A program made the translations under genes and the position numbers. Positions 40,176 to 49,900 of a stretch of DNA of 64,000 bases are shown here, one piece after another. Numbering within the stretch: the first letter of the stretch is position 1; each line of letters begins with the position of its first letter. The notes under the pieces were generated by a model, which searched no databases, was not told the DNA's origin, and saw nothing but the letters and a program-made list of their open reading frames with translations. This stretch comes from Arthrobacter_N sp051262515 (GTDB taxonomy: Bacteria; Actinomycetota; Actinomycetes; Actinomycetales; Micrococcaceae): assembly GCF_051262515.1 (NCBI RefSeq), contig NZ_JBIMER010000002.1, positions 62,001-126,000 on the forward strand, given 5' to 3'.

Positions 40176-41327
40176 GTGACTTACGAGATTGAAATCGGCC
40201 GCGGCAAGCGCGGGGCGCGTGCCTATTCGCTGGACGACGTGGCCATTGCCCCCAACCGCCGCACCCGGGACCCGCAGGACGTTTCCGTGGGCTGGCAGAT
40301 CGACGCCTACCAGTTCGCGACCCCGATCCTCGGGGCGCCGATGGACTCGGTGATGAGTCCGGAGACGGCCATCGCCCTGGGGCGGCTCGGCGGCCTCGGG
40401 GTGCTGAACCTCGAGGGTCTCTGGACCCGTTACGAGGACCCGGCCCCGGTGCTCGCGGAGATCATCGACATCAAGGACGACACCCCGCTGGGCAAGAACG
40501 TCAGCCCGGCCGTCACGAAGCGCCTGCAGGAGCTTTACGAGGCGCCCATCCAGCCCGAGCTCATCACGTCCCGGCTCGCGGAGATCCGCGACGCCGGCGT
40601 CACCGTGGCCGGCGCCCTGACGCCGCAGCGTACGCAGGAGCACTACAAGACGGTGGTCGCCGCCGGCGTCGACATCTTCGTCATCCGCGGCACCACGGTC
40701 TCCGCCGAGCACGTCTCGCAGAACCAGGAGCCGCTGAACCTCAAACAGTTCATCTACGAGCTCGACGTCCCCGTGATCGTCGGCGGAGCCGCCGGCTACA
40801 CCCCGGCGCTGCACCTGATGCGCACCGGAGCGGCCGGCGTCCTCGTGGGCTTCGGCGGGGGAGCCAGCGGCACCACCCGCCGCGCGCTGGGCATCCACGC
40901 GCCGATGGCCACCGCCATCTCCGACGTCGCTGCGGCCCGCCGCGACTACCTCGACGAGTCCGGCGGACGCTACGTCCACGTCATCGCCGACGGCGGCCTG
41001 GGCAGCAGCGGCGATATCGTCAAGGCGATCGCCATGGGCGCGGACGCCGTCATGCTCGGCAGTGCGCTGGCCCGCGCGGCCGAGTCGCCGGGCAACGGCT
41101 GGCACTGGGGCGGGGAGGCGCACCACCCCACGGACCCGCGCGGGGACCGCGTCCACGTGGGCACCGTCGGGCCGATGGAACAGGTCCTCTTCGGTCCGTC
41201 GCACCACACCAACGGCACCTCGAACCTGATTGGCGCCCTGCGCCGCTCGATGGCGACCACGGGGTACTCCGACCTCAAGGAATTCCAGCGCGTCGACGTC
41301 GTCATCTCGCCCTACCAGGTGGGTTGA
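40176..41327 (+). CDS. guaB3: GuaB3, IMP dehydrogenase-related protein
   Basis: A 383-residue TIM-barrel paralogue of GuaB without CBS domains. In place of the catalytic GPGSICTTR loop it has GFGGGASGTTRRALG, so the nucleophilic cysteine is absent, and LGAPMDSVMSPETAIALGRL is the conserved barrel start. This subgroup is common in actinobacteria; its reaction has been debated and may differ from IMP oxidation. GTG 40176 follows TAGGCT by six bases, suggesting a leaderless transcript. Confidence 0.92.
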   Translation: MTYEIEIGRGKRGARAYSLDDVAIAPNRRTRDPQDVSVGWQIDAYQFATPILGAPMDSVMSPETAIALGRLGGLGVLNLEGLWTRYEDPAPVLAEIIDIKDDTPLGKNVSPAVTKRLQELYEAPIQPELITSRLAEIRDAGVTVAGALTPQRTQEHYKTVVAAGVDIFVIRGTTVSAEHVSQNQEPLNLKQFIYELDVPVIVGGAAGYTPALHLMRTGAAGVLVGFGGGASGTTRRALGIHAPMATAISDVAAARRDYLDESGGRYVHVIADGGLGSSGDIVKAIAMGADAVMLGSALARAAESPGNGWHWGGEAHHPTDPRGDRVHVGTVGPMEQVLFGPSHHTNGTSNLIGALRRSMATTGYSDLKEFQRVDVVISPYQVG

Positions 41328-41329
41328 GG

Positions 41330-43102
41330 ATGCGGGCGGACGCTTCGGAGGACCGTGGACACGGCCTCGCCACGACCGGCGGGGCGCTGAGCCCCGGGTT
41401 CCGCGAGGAGTCGCTTGACGCGATGCGAGCCACCGCGTCCCCGGGCGAGCCGGAGTTGGACCTGCTGATCGTCGGCGGCGGAATCGTCGGCACCGGCGCG
41501 GCGCTCGACGCCGCCACGCGCGGGCTGCGCGTCGGGATCGTCGAGGCGCGCGACTGGGCGGCCGGCACGTCCTCGCGCTCGTCCAAGCTGATCCACGGCG
41601 GCCTGCGCTACCTGGAGATGCTGGACTTCGCCCTGGTCCGCGAGGCGCTGCAGGAGCGCGGGCTGCTGATCGACAGGATCGCCCCGCACCTGGTCCGGCC
41701 CGTGCCGTTCCTCTACCCGCTGACCAAGCGTTTCGTCGAGCGCCCGTACGTCGGCGCCGGCATCGCGATGTACGACGCCATGTCCCTCGCCTCCGGGCAC
41801 AGCCGCGGTGTCCCCTTCCACAAGCACCTCTCGCGCCGGGGCACGCTCCGCAGCGCGCCCAGCCTTCGGGACGACGCGTTCGTCGGTTCCATCCGCTACT
41901 ACGACGCGCAGGTCGACGACGCGAGGCTGGTGGTCGACGTCGTCCGCACCGCCGCGAAGTACGGGGCGCTGGCCGCCAACCGGGTGAAGGTCGTGGACTT
42001 CGTCCGCGCCGGCGAGCGGGTGGTCGGGGCCCGCATGGAGGACCAGGAGACCGGCGAGGTGTTCGAGGTCCGCGCCAAGCAGGTGGTCAACGCCACCGGC
42101 GTCTGGACCGACGAGACGCAGGCCATGGTCACGGACCGTGGGCAGCTGAAGGTGCGCGCGTCCAAGGGCATCCACTTGGTGGTCCCGCGGGACCGGTTCC
42201 AGTCGACGGTCGGGATGATCCTGCGCACGGAGAAGTCCGTGCTGTTCGTGATTCCGTGGGGCCGGCACTGGATCATCGGGACCACGGACACGGAGTGGAC
42301 CCTGGACAAGGCCCACCCGGCGGCGTCCAGCAGGGACATCGACTACATCCTCGAGCACGTGAACAAGGTGCTCAAGCGCCCTCTGACGCGCGAGGACGTC
42401 GAGGGCGTTTACGCCGGCCTGCGTCCGCTGCTCGCGGGGGAAAACGACTCGACGGCGAAGCTCAGCCGCGAACACGTCGTGGCGCACCCGGTCCCGGGGC
42501 TCGTCGTGGTGGCCGGCGGAAAGTACACCACCTACCGCGTGATGGCACGCGATGCGGTCGACGAGGCCGTGCGCGCCATGGACGAGGGTGTTCCGGCGTC
42601 GTGCACCGAGACCATCCCGCTGCTCGGCGCCGAGGGCTACCAGGCCTCGTGGAACGCGCGGCACCGGATGGCGCGGGCCGCCGGCGTGCACGTGGCCCGC
42701 GTGGAGCACCTGCTGGGCCGCTACGGATCGCTCACCCGGGACATCCTGGCGCTGATCAGCGAGCGTCCCGAGCTGGCCGAGCCGCTGCCCGACGCCGACG
42801 ACTACGTGGCCGCCGAGGTGGTCTACGCGACCACGCACGAGGGCGCCCGGCACATCCACGACGTCCTGACCCGGCGCACCCGCATCTCCATCGAGGCGTG
42901 GGACCGCGGCGTTTCGGCGGCCCCGGAGGTGGCGCGGCTGATGGCGCCGCTGCTGGGATGGAGCGACGCGCAGGTCGAGCGCGAGGTGCGGCACTACGTC
43001 GCGCGTGTCGAGGCCGAGCGCGCAAGCCAGGAGGAGCCGGACGACGTTTCGGCAGACAAGACACGAATGAATGTGGAAGACATTGTCCCAGTCAGAGATT
43101 AG
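41330..43102 (+). CDS. glpD: Aerobic glycerol-3-phosphate dehydrogenase
   Basis: FAD-dependent enzyme that oxidises glycerol-3-phosphate to dihydroxyacetone phosphate and feeds electrons to the quinone pool; membrane-associated. About 590 residues. DLLIVGGGIVGTGAALDAATRG binds FAD, GTSSRSSKLIHGGLRYLEM is diagnostic for GlpD, and the C-terminal cap domain spans about 420-560. I take ATG 41330; the TTG at 41324 would give two more residues. It almost abuts GuaB3 and overlaps the next gene by 32 bases. Confidence 0.95.
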   Translation: MRADASEDRGHGLATTGGALSPGFREESLDAMRATASPGEPELDLLIVGGGIVGTGAALDAATRGLRVGIVEARDWAAGTSSRSSKLIHGGLRYLEMLDFALVREALQERGLLIDRIAPHLVRPVPFLYPLTKRFVERPYVGAGIAMYDAMSLASGHSRGVPFHKHLSRRGTLRSAPSLRDDAFVGSIRYYDAQVDDARLVVDVVRTAAKYGALAANRVKVVDFVRAGERVVGARMEDQETGEVFEVRAKQVVNATGVWTDETQAMVTDRGQLKVRASKGIHLVVPRDRFQSTVGMILRTEKSVLFVIPWGRHWIIGTTDTEWTLDKAHPAASSRDIDYILEHVNKVLKRPLTREDVEGVYAGLRPLLAGENDSTAKLSREHVVAHPVPGLVVVAGGKYTTYRVMARDAVDEAVRAMDEGVPASCTETIPLLGAEGYQASWNARHRMARAAGVHVARVEHLLGRYGSLTRDILALISERPELAEPLPDADDYVAAEVVYATTHEGARHIHDVLTRRTRISIEAWDRGVSAAPEVARLMAPLLGWSDAQVEREVRHYVARVEAERASQEEPDDVSADKTRMNVEDIVPVRD

Positions 43103-43571
43103 CCACCTCGGGGAGCTGACGACGCCGGAACTGGTCGTCCTGGACCTCGACGTCCCGGACCGCCGGGCCGCCGTCGACGTGCTCGCCCGCAAGATGTACG
43201 ACGCCGGCCGGATCGGCGACCTCGACGGTTTCCTGAGTCAGGTCGGGAGCCGCGAGCACCAGTTGGCCACGGGCCTGCCCGGCGGGATCGGGATGCCGCA
43301 TGCCCGCACGGAGCACACGGACCGCGTGAGCATCGCAGTGGGCGTGACGGCCTTCGGACACTCGCTGGACTTCGGAGCGTCCGACGGCCCGGCGACCGTG
43401 GTGCTGTTGCTCGCGACCCCGGCGACGAGCTATTCGCTGCACCTCGGGGTCCTCGCGACGCTGGCGCGGAGCCTGTCCAGGCAGGCGTTCCGCGAGTCGC
43501 TCCGCCGGGCCTACGACCCGGAGGTCATCGCGGAGCTCATCAACTCGACGGTCGACTTCTCCGATCTCTGA
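43071..43571 (+). CDS. Stand-alone PTS EIIA (fructose/mannitol type)
   Basis: A 166-residue EIIA domain. The active-site histidine is in GGIGMPHARTEH, and LLLATPATSYSLHLGVLATLA is the later conserved region. EIIA passes phosphate from HPr to EIIB, but no EIIB, EIIC, HPr or EI gene lies in the window. Its start (ATG 43071) lies inside glpD, so it is translated with it and may have a regulatory role in glycerol use. A later start at TTG 43083 would shorten the overlap. Confidence 0.88.
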   Translation: MWKTLSQSEISHLGELTTPELVVLDLDVPDRRAAVDVLARKMYDAGRIGDLDGFLSQVGSREHQLATGLPGGIGMPHARTEHTDRVSIAVGVTAFGHSLDFGASDGPATVVLLLATPATSYSLHLGVLATLARSLSRQAFRESLRRAYDPEVIAELINSTVDFSDL

Positions 43572-43677
43572 GCCGGCGGGCCGCGGGGGCGTTGCCGGGA
43601 TCGGGATCGGCGGAACGAACCGAAGGCCGAAATGGTTCCATTCGTTGTTCTACAAGCAATCGAAGTAGTGTTAAACG

Positions 43678-44583
43678 GTGCTGAAAACCGCCCTTAAACC
43701 ACAGTGGATCCTCGCGTTGGCGGGGGCGATCCTTGTGGCGTCGGGGTTCGTCTGGCTGAGCCAGTGGCAATTCGACCGCTCCCGGGAGGCCGCCCCGCCG
43801 CCGGCGAGCCAGACCGAAACGGCCGTGCCGCTGACCGAACACTTCCGCCCCGGCGTCGACATGCTCGCGGCCGACGCCGACCAGATCGTCACCGCCTCCG
43901 GGGAGTTCCTGCCCGGGAAACAGGTGCTGGTCGCGGACCGTATCCACGCGGGGGAAACGGGCTACTGGGTGGTCGCCGCGTTCGCAGTCGACGGCGCCGA
44001 AGACGATGCCACCATCCCCGTCGTGCGGGGGTGGCAGCCCGACGCAACCGAAGCCCCGGCCGTGCCCGAGGGAGAGGTCGAACTCGCCGGACGCCTGCTG
44101 CCCACCGAATCGCCCATCGACGGGCCGACGCAGGGACCCGGCCTGGGCTCGCTCTCGGTGGCCCAGCTGATCAACCTTTGGGACGTTCCGTCCTACAGCG
44201 GTTTCGTCGTGGCCTTCGAGGCGCTCGACGGCGCCGGGGACGACGTCGGCGCCGCGGCCTCCGGTCTCGCGGAGGTGGAGATTGGGCCGCAGCCGCAGGA
44301 GCGGGAAATCAACTGGCTCAACATCTTCTACGGCATCGAATGGGTGGTCTTCGCCGGTTTCGCCGTGTTCCTCTGGTGGAGGCTGGTCGCCGACGATTAC
44401 CGCCGCGAACAGGAGGACCTGGCCGACGCGGCGGAAGCCGAAGCGGAGGCAGAGGTACAAGCCGCCGCCGCGCAAGCCCCCGCCGATCACGAGAGCAGCC
44501 CGCAAGCCCCCGGTGCGAACTCCACCGGCACCCAACCCACCGGCACCCAACCCGCCGACACCGAGAGCAAGGACCAGAAGTGA
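43678..44583 (+). CDS. SURF1-family cytochrome oxidase assembly protein
   Basis: A 301-residue membrane protein with the SURF1 layout: an N-terminal segment (about 10-28, WILALAGAILVASGFVWLSQWQ with the GxWQ-like motif), a large exported domain, and a C-terminal segment (about 210-235, NIFYGIEWVVFAGFAVFLWW). SURF1 helps insert haem a into cytochrome c oxidase. The last 65 residues are a low-complexity Glu/Ala/Gln/Pro/Thr tail with TGTQPTGTQPA repeats. GTG 43678 overlaps nothing upstream; its stop overlaps the next start. Confidence 0.9.
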   Translation: MLKTALKPQWILALAGAILVASGFVWLSQWQFDRSREAAPPPASQTETAVPLTEHFRPGVDMLAADADQIVTASGEFLPGKQVLVADRIHAGETGYWVVAAFAVDGAEDDATIPVVRGWQPDATEAPAVPEGEVELAGRLLPTESPIDGPTQGPGLGSLSVAQLINLWDVPSYSGFVVAFEALDGAGDDVGAAASGLAEVEIGPQPQEREINWLNIFYGIEWVVFAGFAVFLWWRLVADDYRREQEDLADAAEAEAEAEVQAAAAQAPADHESSPQAPGANSTGTQPTGTQPADTESKDQK

Positions 44584-45050
44584 GCAACGAGCCCGCATCC
44601 GCCCGAGCGTCGAAGCGCCGATTCGCCGGCACGCCGTCGCAAATCCGCAGCGCGGCCTCCTTCTACAAGGTCCTGGCGTACGCAACCGGCGTGATGCTGC
44701 TCTTCGTCGTAGTGGAGATGGTGGCCAAGTACGGCTTCGGCGCGGAGATCGTCGCCGGCGGCACGCTCGCCGACGGGACGGACAACACCCTGGGGCTGTT
44801 GCCCGACGGTTCCTTCGAGGGCGGCGTCAACCTGTCCAAGGTGGTGCTGATCGTCCACGGCTGGATGTATGTGGTGTATCTCATTGCGGACTTCCGCCTC
44901 TGGTCCCTGATGCGCTGGCCGTTCACCCGCTTCATCACCATTGCGCTGGGCGGAGTGGTGCCGCTGCTGTCCTTCTTCATGGAAAAGCGCGTGCACGGCG
45001 AGGTGGAGCGCGAACTCGCGAACCACCCGGAGGCCGCCAGGCGCTACTGA
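44580..45050 (+). CDS. DUF3817 integral membrane protein
   Basis: A 156-residue protein with three membrane segments (about 32-50, 85-105, 118-135) matching DUF3817: FYKVLAYATGVMLLFVVVEM, VLIVHGWMYVVYLIADFRLW and FFMEKRVHGEVE. The family commonly lies next to guaA and SURF1 genes in actinobacteria; its role is unknown, though linkage hints at respiratory or membrane biogenesis. GTG 44580 overlaps the SURF1 stop by four bases. Confidence 0.88.
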   Translation: MSNEPASARASKRRFAGTPSQIRSAASFYKVLAYATGVMLLFVVVEMVAKYGFGAEIVAGGTLADGTDNTLGLLPDGSFEGGVNLSKVVLIVHGWMYVVYLIADFRLWSLMRWPFTRFITIALGGVVPLLSFFMEKRVHGEVERELANHPEAARRY

Positions 45051-45091
45051 GGCGCACGGCCCGGCGCCCGCCGTCGACTAAGCTGGACTCC

Positions 45092-46681
45092 GTGACCAAC
45101 GCAGCCCCCACCCCAGAGCACAAGCCGGTTCTGGTCGTCGACTACGGTGCCCAGTACGCGCAGCTGATTGCCCGCCGCGTACGCGAGGCCAACGTGTATT
45201 CGGAGATCGTCCCGCACACCTTCACCACCGAGCAGATCATGGCCAAGAACCCGGCGGCCATCATCCTCTCCGGCGGCCCGGCCAGCGTCTACGCGGAGAA
45301 CGCGCCGTTCGTCGGACCCGACCTGTTCGAGGCCGGCGTCCCCGTCCTGGGGATCTGCTACGGATTCCAGGCGATGGCGAACGCCCTCGGCGGCAAGGTC
45401 GCGCAGACCGGCCTGCGCGAATACGGCGCGACCGAGGCCACCGCCGTGCTGGAGAAGCCCGAATCGATCCTCAAGGGCCTGCCCGGCATCCAGAACGTGT
45501 GGATGAGCCACGGGGACTCCGTGCAGGAGGCCCCGGAGGGCTTCGAGGTCCTCGCGACCACGGCCGGAGCGCCCGTCGCGGCGTTCGCCAACGAGGACAA
45601 GCGCCTCTACGGCGTCCAGTGGCACCCCGAGGTTAAGCATTCCGTGTACGGCCAGCGCGTGCTGGAGAACTTCCTGTTCAACGGCGCCGGCCTGGAGCCG
45701 GACTGGACCACGGGCAACATCCTCGAAGAGCAGGTCGACCGGATCCGCGAGCAGGTCGGCACCGGCCGCGCCATCTGCGGCCTGTCCGGTGGGGTCGACT
45801 CCGCCGTCGCGGCCGCGCTGGTCCAGCGCGCCATCGGCGACCAGCTCACCTGCGTTTTCGTCAACCACGGGTTGCTGCGCGAGGGCGAGGCCGAGCAGGT
45901 GGAACGAGACTTCGTCGCCGCGACCGGCGCCAAGCTCTACATCGCCGACGAGCGCGAGCGCTTCCTGACCGCCCTGGCGGACGTCACCGACCCGGAGACG
46001 AAGCGCAAGATCATCGGACGCGAGTTCATCCGCGCTTTCGAGGCCGCCGAGGCCGCGATCATGGCCGAGGCCGCCGACTCCGGAGAGCCCGTGCGCTTCC
46101 TGGTGCAGGGAACGCTGTACCCGGACGTCGTGGAATCCGGCGGCGGAGAGGGTGCCGCGAACATCAAGAGCCACCACAACGTGGGCGGACTGCCGGAGGA
46201 CCTGCAGTTCGAGCTCGTCGAGCCGTTGCGCGCGCTGTTCAAGGACGAGGTCCGGTCGGTGGGGGCGCAGCTCGGCCTGCCGGCGGAGATCGTCCAGCGC
46301 CAGCCGTTCCCCGGACCCGGTCTGGGCATCCGCATCATCGGCGCCGTCAACGAGGAGCGCCTCGAGCTGCTCCGCAAGGCCGACGCCATCGCCCGCGCTG
46401 AGCTGACCGCGGCGGGACTGGACCAGGAGGTCTGGCAGATGCCGGTCGTGCTCCTGGCCGACGTCCGCTCCGTGGGCGTCCAGGGAGACGGCCGCACCTA
46501 CGGCCACCCGATCGTGCTGCGGCCGGTCTCTTCCGAGGACGCGATGACGGCCGACTGGTCGCGGCTGCCGTACGACCTGCTGGCGCGGATTTCCAACCGC
46601 ATCACCAACGAGGTGGACGGCGTGAACCGCGTGGTCCTGGACGTGACCAGCAAGCCGCCGGGCACCATCGAATGGGAGTAG
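45092..46681 (+). CDS. guaA: GMP synthase (glutamine-hydrolysing)
   Basis: Converts XMP to GMP using glutamine and ATP. A 529-residue enzyme: class I glutamine amidotransferase domain (1-205) with the catalytic cysteine in LGICYGFQ (C89) and the His/Glu in VQWHPEVKHS; ATP-pyrophosphatase domain with SGGVDSAVA; C-terminal dimerisation domain ending KPPGTIEWE, the universal end of GuaA. GTG 45092 follows TAAGCT by seven bases, suggesting a leaderless mRNA. It acts after GuaB, encoded 8 kb upstream. Confidence 0.97.
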   Translation: MTNAAPTPEHKPVLVVDYGAQYAQLIARRVREANVYSEIVPHTFTTEQIMAKNPAAIILSGGPASVYAENAPFVGPDLFEAGVPVLGICYGFQAMANALGGKVAQTGLREYGATEATAVLEKPESILKGLPGIQNVWMSHGDSVQEAPEGFEVLATTAGAPVAAFANEDKRLYGVQWHPEVKHSVYGQRVLENFLFNGAGLEPDWTTGNILEEQVDRIREQVGTGRAICGLSGGVDSAVAAALVQRAIGDQLTCVFVNHGLLREGEAEQVERDFVAATGAKLYIADERERFLTALADVTDPETKRKIIGREFIRAFEAAEAAIMAEAADSGEPVRFLVQGTLYPDVVESGGGEGAANIKSHHNVGGLPEDLQFELVEPLRALFKDEVRSVGAQLGLPAEIVQRQPFPGPGLGIRIIGAVNEERLELLRKADAIARAELTAAGLDQEVWQMPVVLLADVRSVGVQGDGRTYGHPIVLRPVSSEDAMTADWSRLPYDLLARISNRITNEVDGVNRVVLDVTSKPPGTIEWE

Positions 46682-46938
46682 GCGACGCGCGCGGACTGCC
46701 GCGGCGACGCTGAACGGGAGGGAGGGGCCTTGGTGCCCCTCCTTTCCGCATTCCCCGACGTTTGACAGTGTTTCGGTCAACGAACGGCACGGGCGAGTCA
46801 AGTAGTTTAGAGGGAGCCCCGCGTGCCCGACCGCGCGCGGGAGTGTCACGGCCCTGCGCCGACGGACAGCGGCACGGCGCGACGGCGCCGAACGGACCGC
46901 ACGACGGCGGCGCAACAGCAAGGAAGGCGGGTGTTCCG

Positions 46939-49900
46939 GTGGTAGGGACTCAGGAGAGCGGGGCGGCGTTGGCCGGCTGGCTGGAGAAGCTGGGCCCCGG
47001 TGCCGGGACGGATACCCTGCTGCGCTTCGCCGGTTCCGGGTCCAACAGCATCGACCTCACCCACGCGCACCCCTCCGGCCTCGCGCAGTTCCTGGCCGGC
47101 CGCCGCACGCGCCTGTCCATGCTGCTGCGCGACGCGGACACCTACACTTCGGGGCGCCGCACCGCCCGTGCCCTGCGCGCCAAGATCCAGGAACTCTCCG
47201 AGGACCGCGGCATCGACGTCGGCTACCTCGCCTCGGGCATCGCCACCTGGCGGGCCACGCAGGACGGCCGCAGCGAACAGTTTAGCGCGCCGATCATGCT
47301 GGGGCGCGTGGCGCTGACGCTCCGCGAGGGCCAAGACGACCACGAGGTCCAGCTCTTGGGCCGCGCGCAGGTCAACCCGGCGCTGGTCCGCTACTTCTCC
47401 GAGACCCACGGGCTGGAGATCGACGCGGCGGCTCTCAGCGGCGCCGCGTACATGACCGCCCGCTTCGACCCGCGCCAGGCCATGGACACGCTCCGCGAGC
47501 AGGTGGCGGACATTCCCGGCGCAGTGATCGAACACCGGTTGCTCGTCTCCACGTTCGCGGACCTGGCCGACCCCGCGGACCCGGCGCGGCTCGATCCGGA
47601 ACACCCTGTGATCGCCCGTCTGCTGGCCGCCGACGCGGGGGAGGACGTCGTCGTTCCCGAGCCCCAGGTCACGGTGCTCAGCAGCGACGAACGCGACCCG
47701 GCCGACGAGATCCTCGTGTTGGATGCCGACGCCAGCCAGCAGGAGGCCCTCGACCTCGTGGAGGCGGGGGAGTCCGTGGTGGTGTCCAGCCCTCCCGGAA
47801 CCGGACAGACGCAGACCGCCATCAACGCGGCCGCCATCCTCGCCGGGCAGGGCAAGCGCATCCTCGTCGTGGCCGAGCGCCAGGCCACGGCGCTGGGATT
47901 CGCCGAGCGCCTCGAGGAGCTGGAGCTGGGCAGCCTGGCCCTGCGCATGTCGCCGGAGACCGGCCCCGAGGAGCTGCGCGTGCAGATCACCCGCGCCATC
48001 CTGCGCAACGAGCGGGCCACCCAGCCGCAGCTCGAAAAGCTGCACAAGACGCTGACCAGCCACCGCCACGCGCTGCTGGACCACGTCCGTTCGCTGCACA
48101 ACGTGCGCAGCCGGTGGGGATGCTCGCCCTACCAGGCCATGCAGGAGCTCGCGCGGCTCACCTCGCTCGAGCCGGCCCCGGCCACAACGGTCCGGCTCAA
48201 GCGCAGCGTCTTGGACAGCATCACCAGCCGGCACGAGACGGCGGCCAAGCTGCGCCGCGCGGCCGAGGTCGGCAGCTTCAGCCGGGCCGTCACCGATAGC
48301 CCCTGGTACGGGGCGCGGCTGCGCAACCGCAAGGAGACGGCCCAGGCCCTCGAACTCGCGACCAGCCTCGCGTCCGACCTTCCCCGGCTGCGCGAGAACA
48401 TGCTCAAGGTCGCGGCCCACTCGGAAATCAAGCTCGGCACCACGTTCGTCGAATGGGGAGAGCAGCTCGAGCTCCTGGTCGCCGTCCGCGGTAGCCTCGA
48501 CAAGTTCGAGGCCGACATCTTCGACCGGTCGGTCGAGGACCTTATCAGCGCCACCGCGCCGTCGTCGTGGCGCCGCGAGCGGGGCATCGAGATGAGTTCG
48601 ATGACGCGTTCCAGGCTCCGTCGCGTCGCCAAGGAGTACGTCCGGCCCGGCGTCCACATCGCGGACCTCCACGAATCGCTCGTGGACGTCCAGCGCCAGC
48701 GCGGCATGTGGACCCGCTACGCCACCAGCCAGCGCCATCCGCTGGTTCCCACGGGCCTGCTCGAGCTGAACGCCGCCTACCGCGACGCGGACGCCAGGCT
48801 TGGCAAGCTCGTGGACGCGCTCGCCCGCACGGACCACAAGGACGCGCTGCAGCGGCTGCCCGTCGACACGCTCGTGGGACGGCTGGCCCGGCTCGTCGAG
48901 GACCGCGGCGCGCTCGAGGTCCTTCCCGAGCGCACGCTTCTCCAGGAGCAGCTGCGGGAGCAGGGACTCGCGGACCTGCTGGCCGACCTGGCCGAGCGCG
49001 AGGTCGCGGCCGAGGACGTCGCGGCCGAATTGGACCTGGCGTGGTGGCAGTCCGCACTGGAGGCCATGATCAGCGGGGACGAATACCTCGCGATGGCCGA
49101 CGGCGCCAAGCTGCGCCGGCTCGAGGCGGAGTACCGGCTGGCCGACAACACTCACATCGGCTCCGGCGCCGGCCGTTTGCGGTGGCTGATGACCCAGCGC
49201 TGGAAGGCGGCTCTCGCGGACCACCGCGCGGCGTCCCGCGAGCTGCGGGCCATCCTCAAGGACGGGGAGCCGACCATGGAGGCGCTCTCCCGCCTCGGCG
49301 TCCCGCTCGTCAATTCGCTGGTGCCCATCTGGATCGGCTCGCCGCTGCTGATCCCCGCGGCGGTGCCGTCCGACGTCGAATTCGACGCCGTCATCCTGCT
49401 CGACTCCGATTCGCTGTCGCTGCGCGGGGCGATCGGATCCATCAGCCGCTCCAGGCAGGTGGTCGCGTTCGGCGACGCCATGCTCGGTTCGCCGCGGAGC
49501 TTCCACGTCTCCGTCGATCCGACCGCGTCCAACCGCGAGCCCGCCGAGCCCGTGAGCACCTTCGGCGCCCTGTCCACGGTGTTGCCCGTGCGCCGGCTCG
49601 ACACCGTCTACCGCGGGGTCGACGAGGGCCTCACCGAGGCGCTCGGGCAGGCGTACTACGACGGGAACCTGCGTCGGCTTCCCGCGGCACGCGCCATGGC
49701 CGGCGGCACTCCGTCGCTGTCCGTCGACTACGTCGAGGACGGCATGGGCATGCCCGGCCCGTCGGGCGAAGCGGTGGAGACGACCGTCGCCGAGGTCAAC
49801 CGCGTCGTGGACCTCGTCTTCGGGCACATCCGCCGCCGGCCGAACCGTTCGCTGGCCGTGATCGCCGCCAACCAGCGGCACGCCGCGCGGATCGCCGAGG

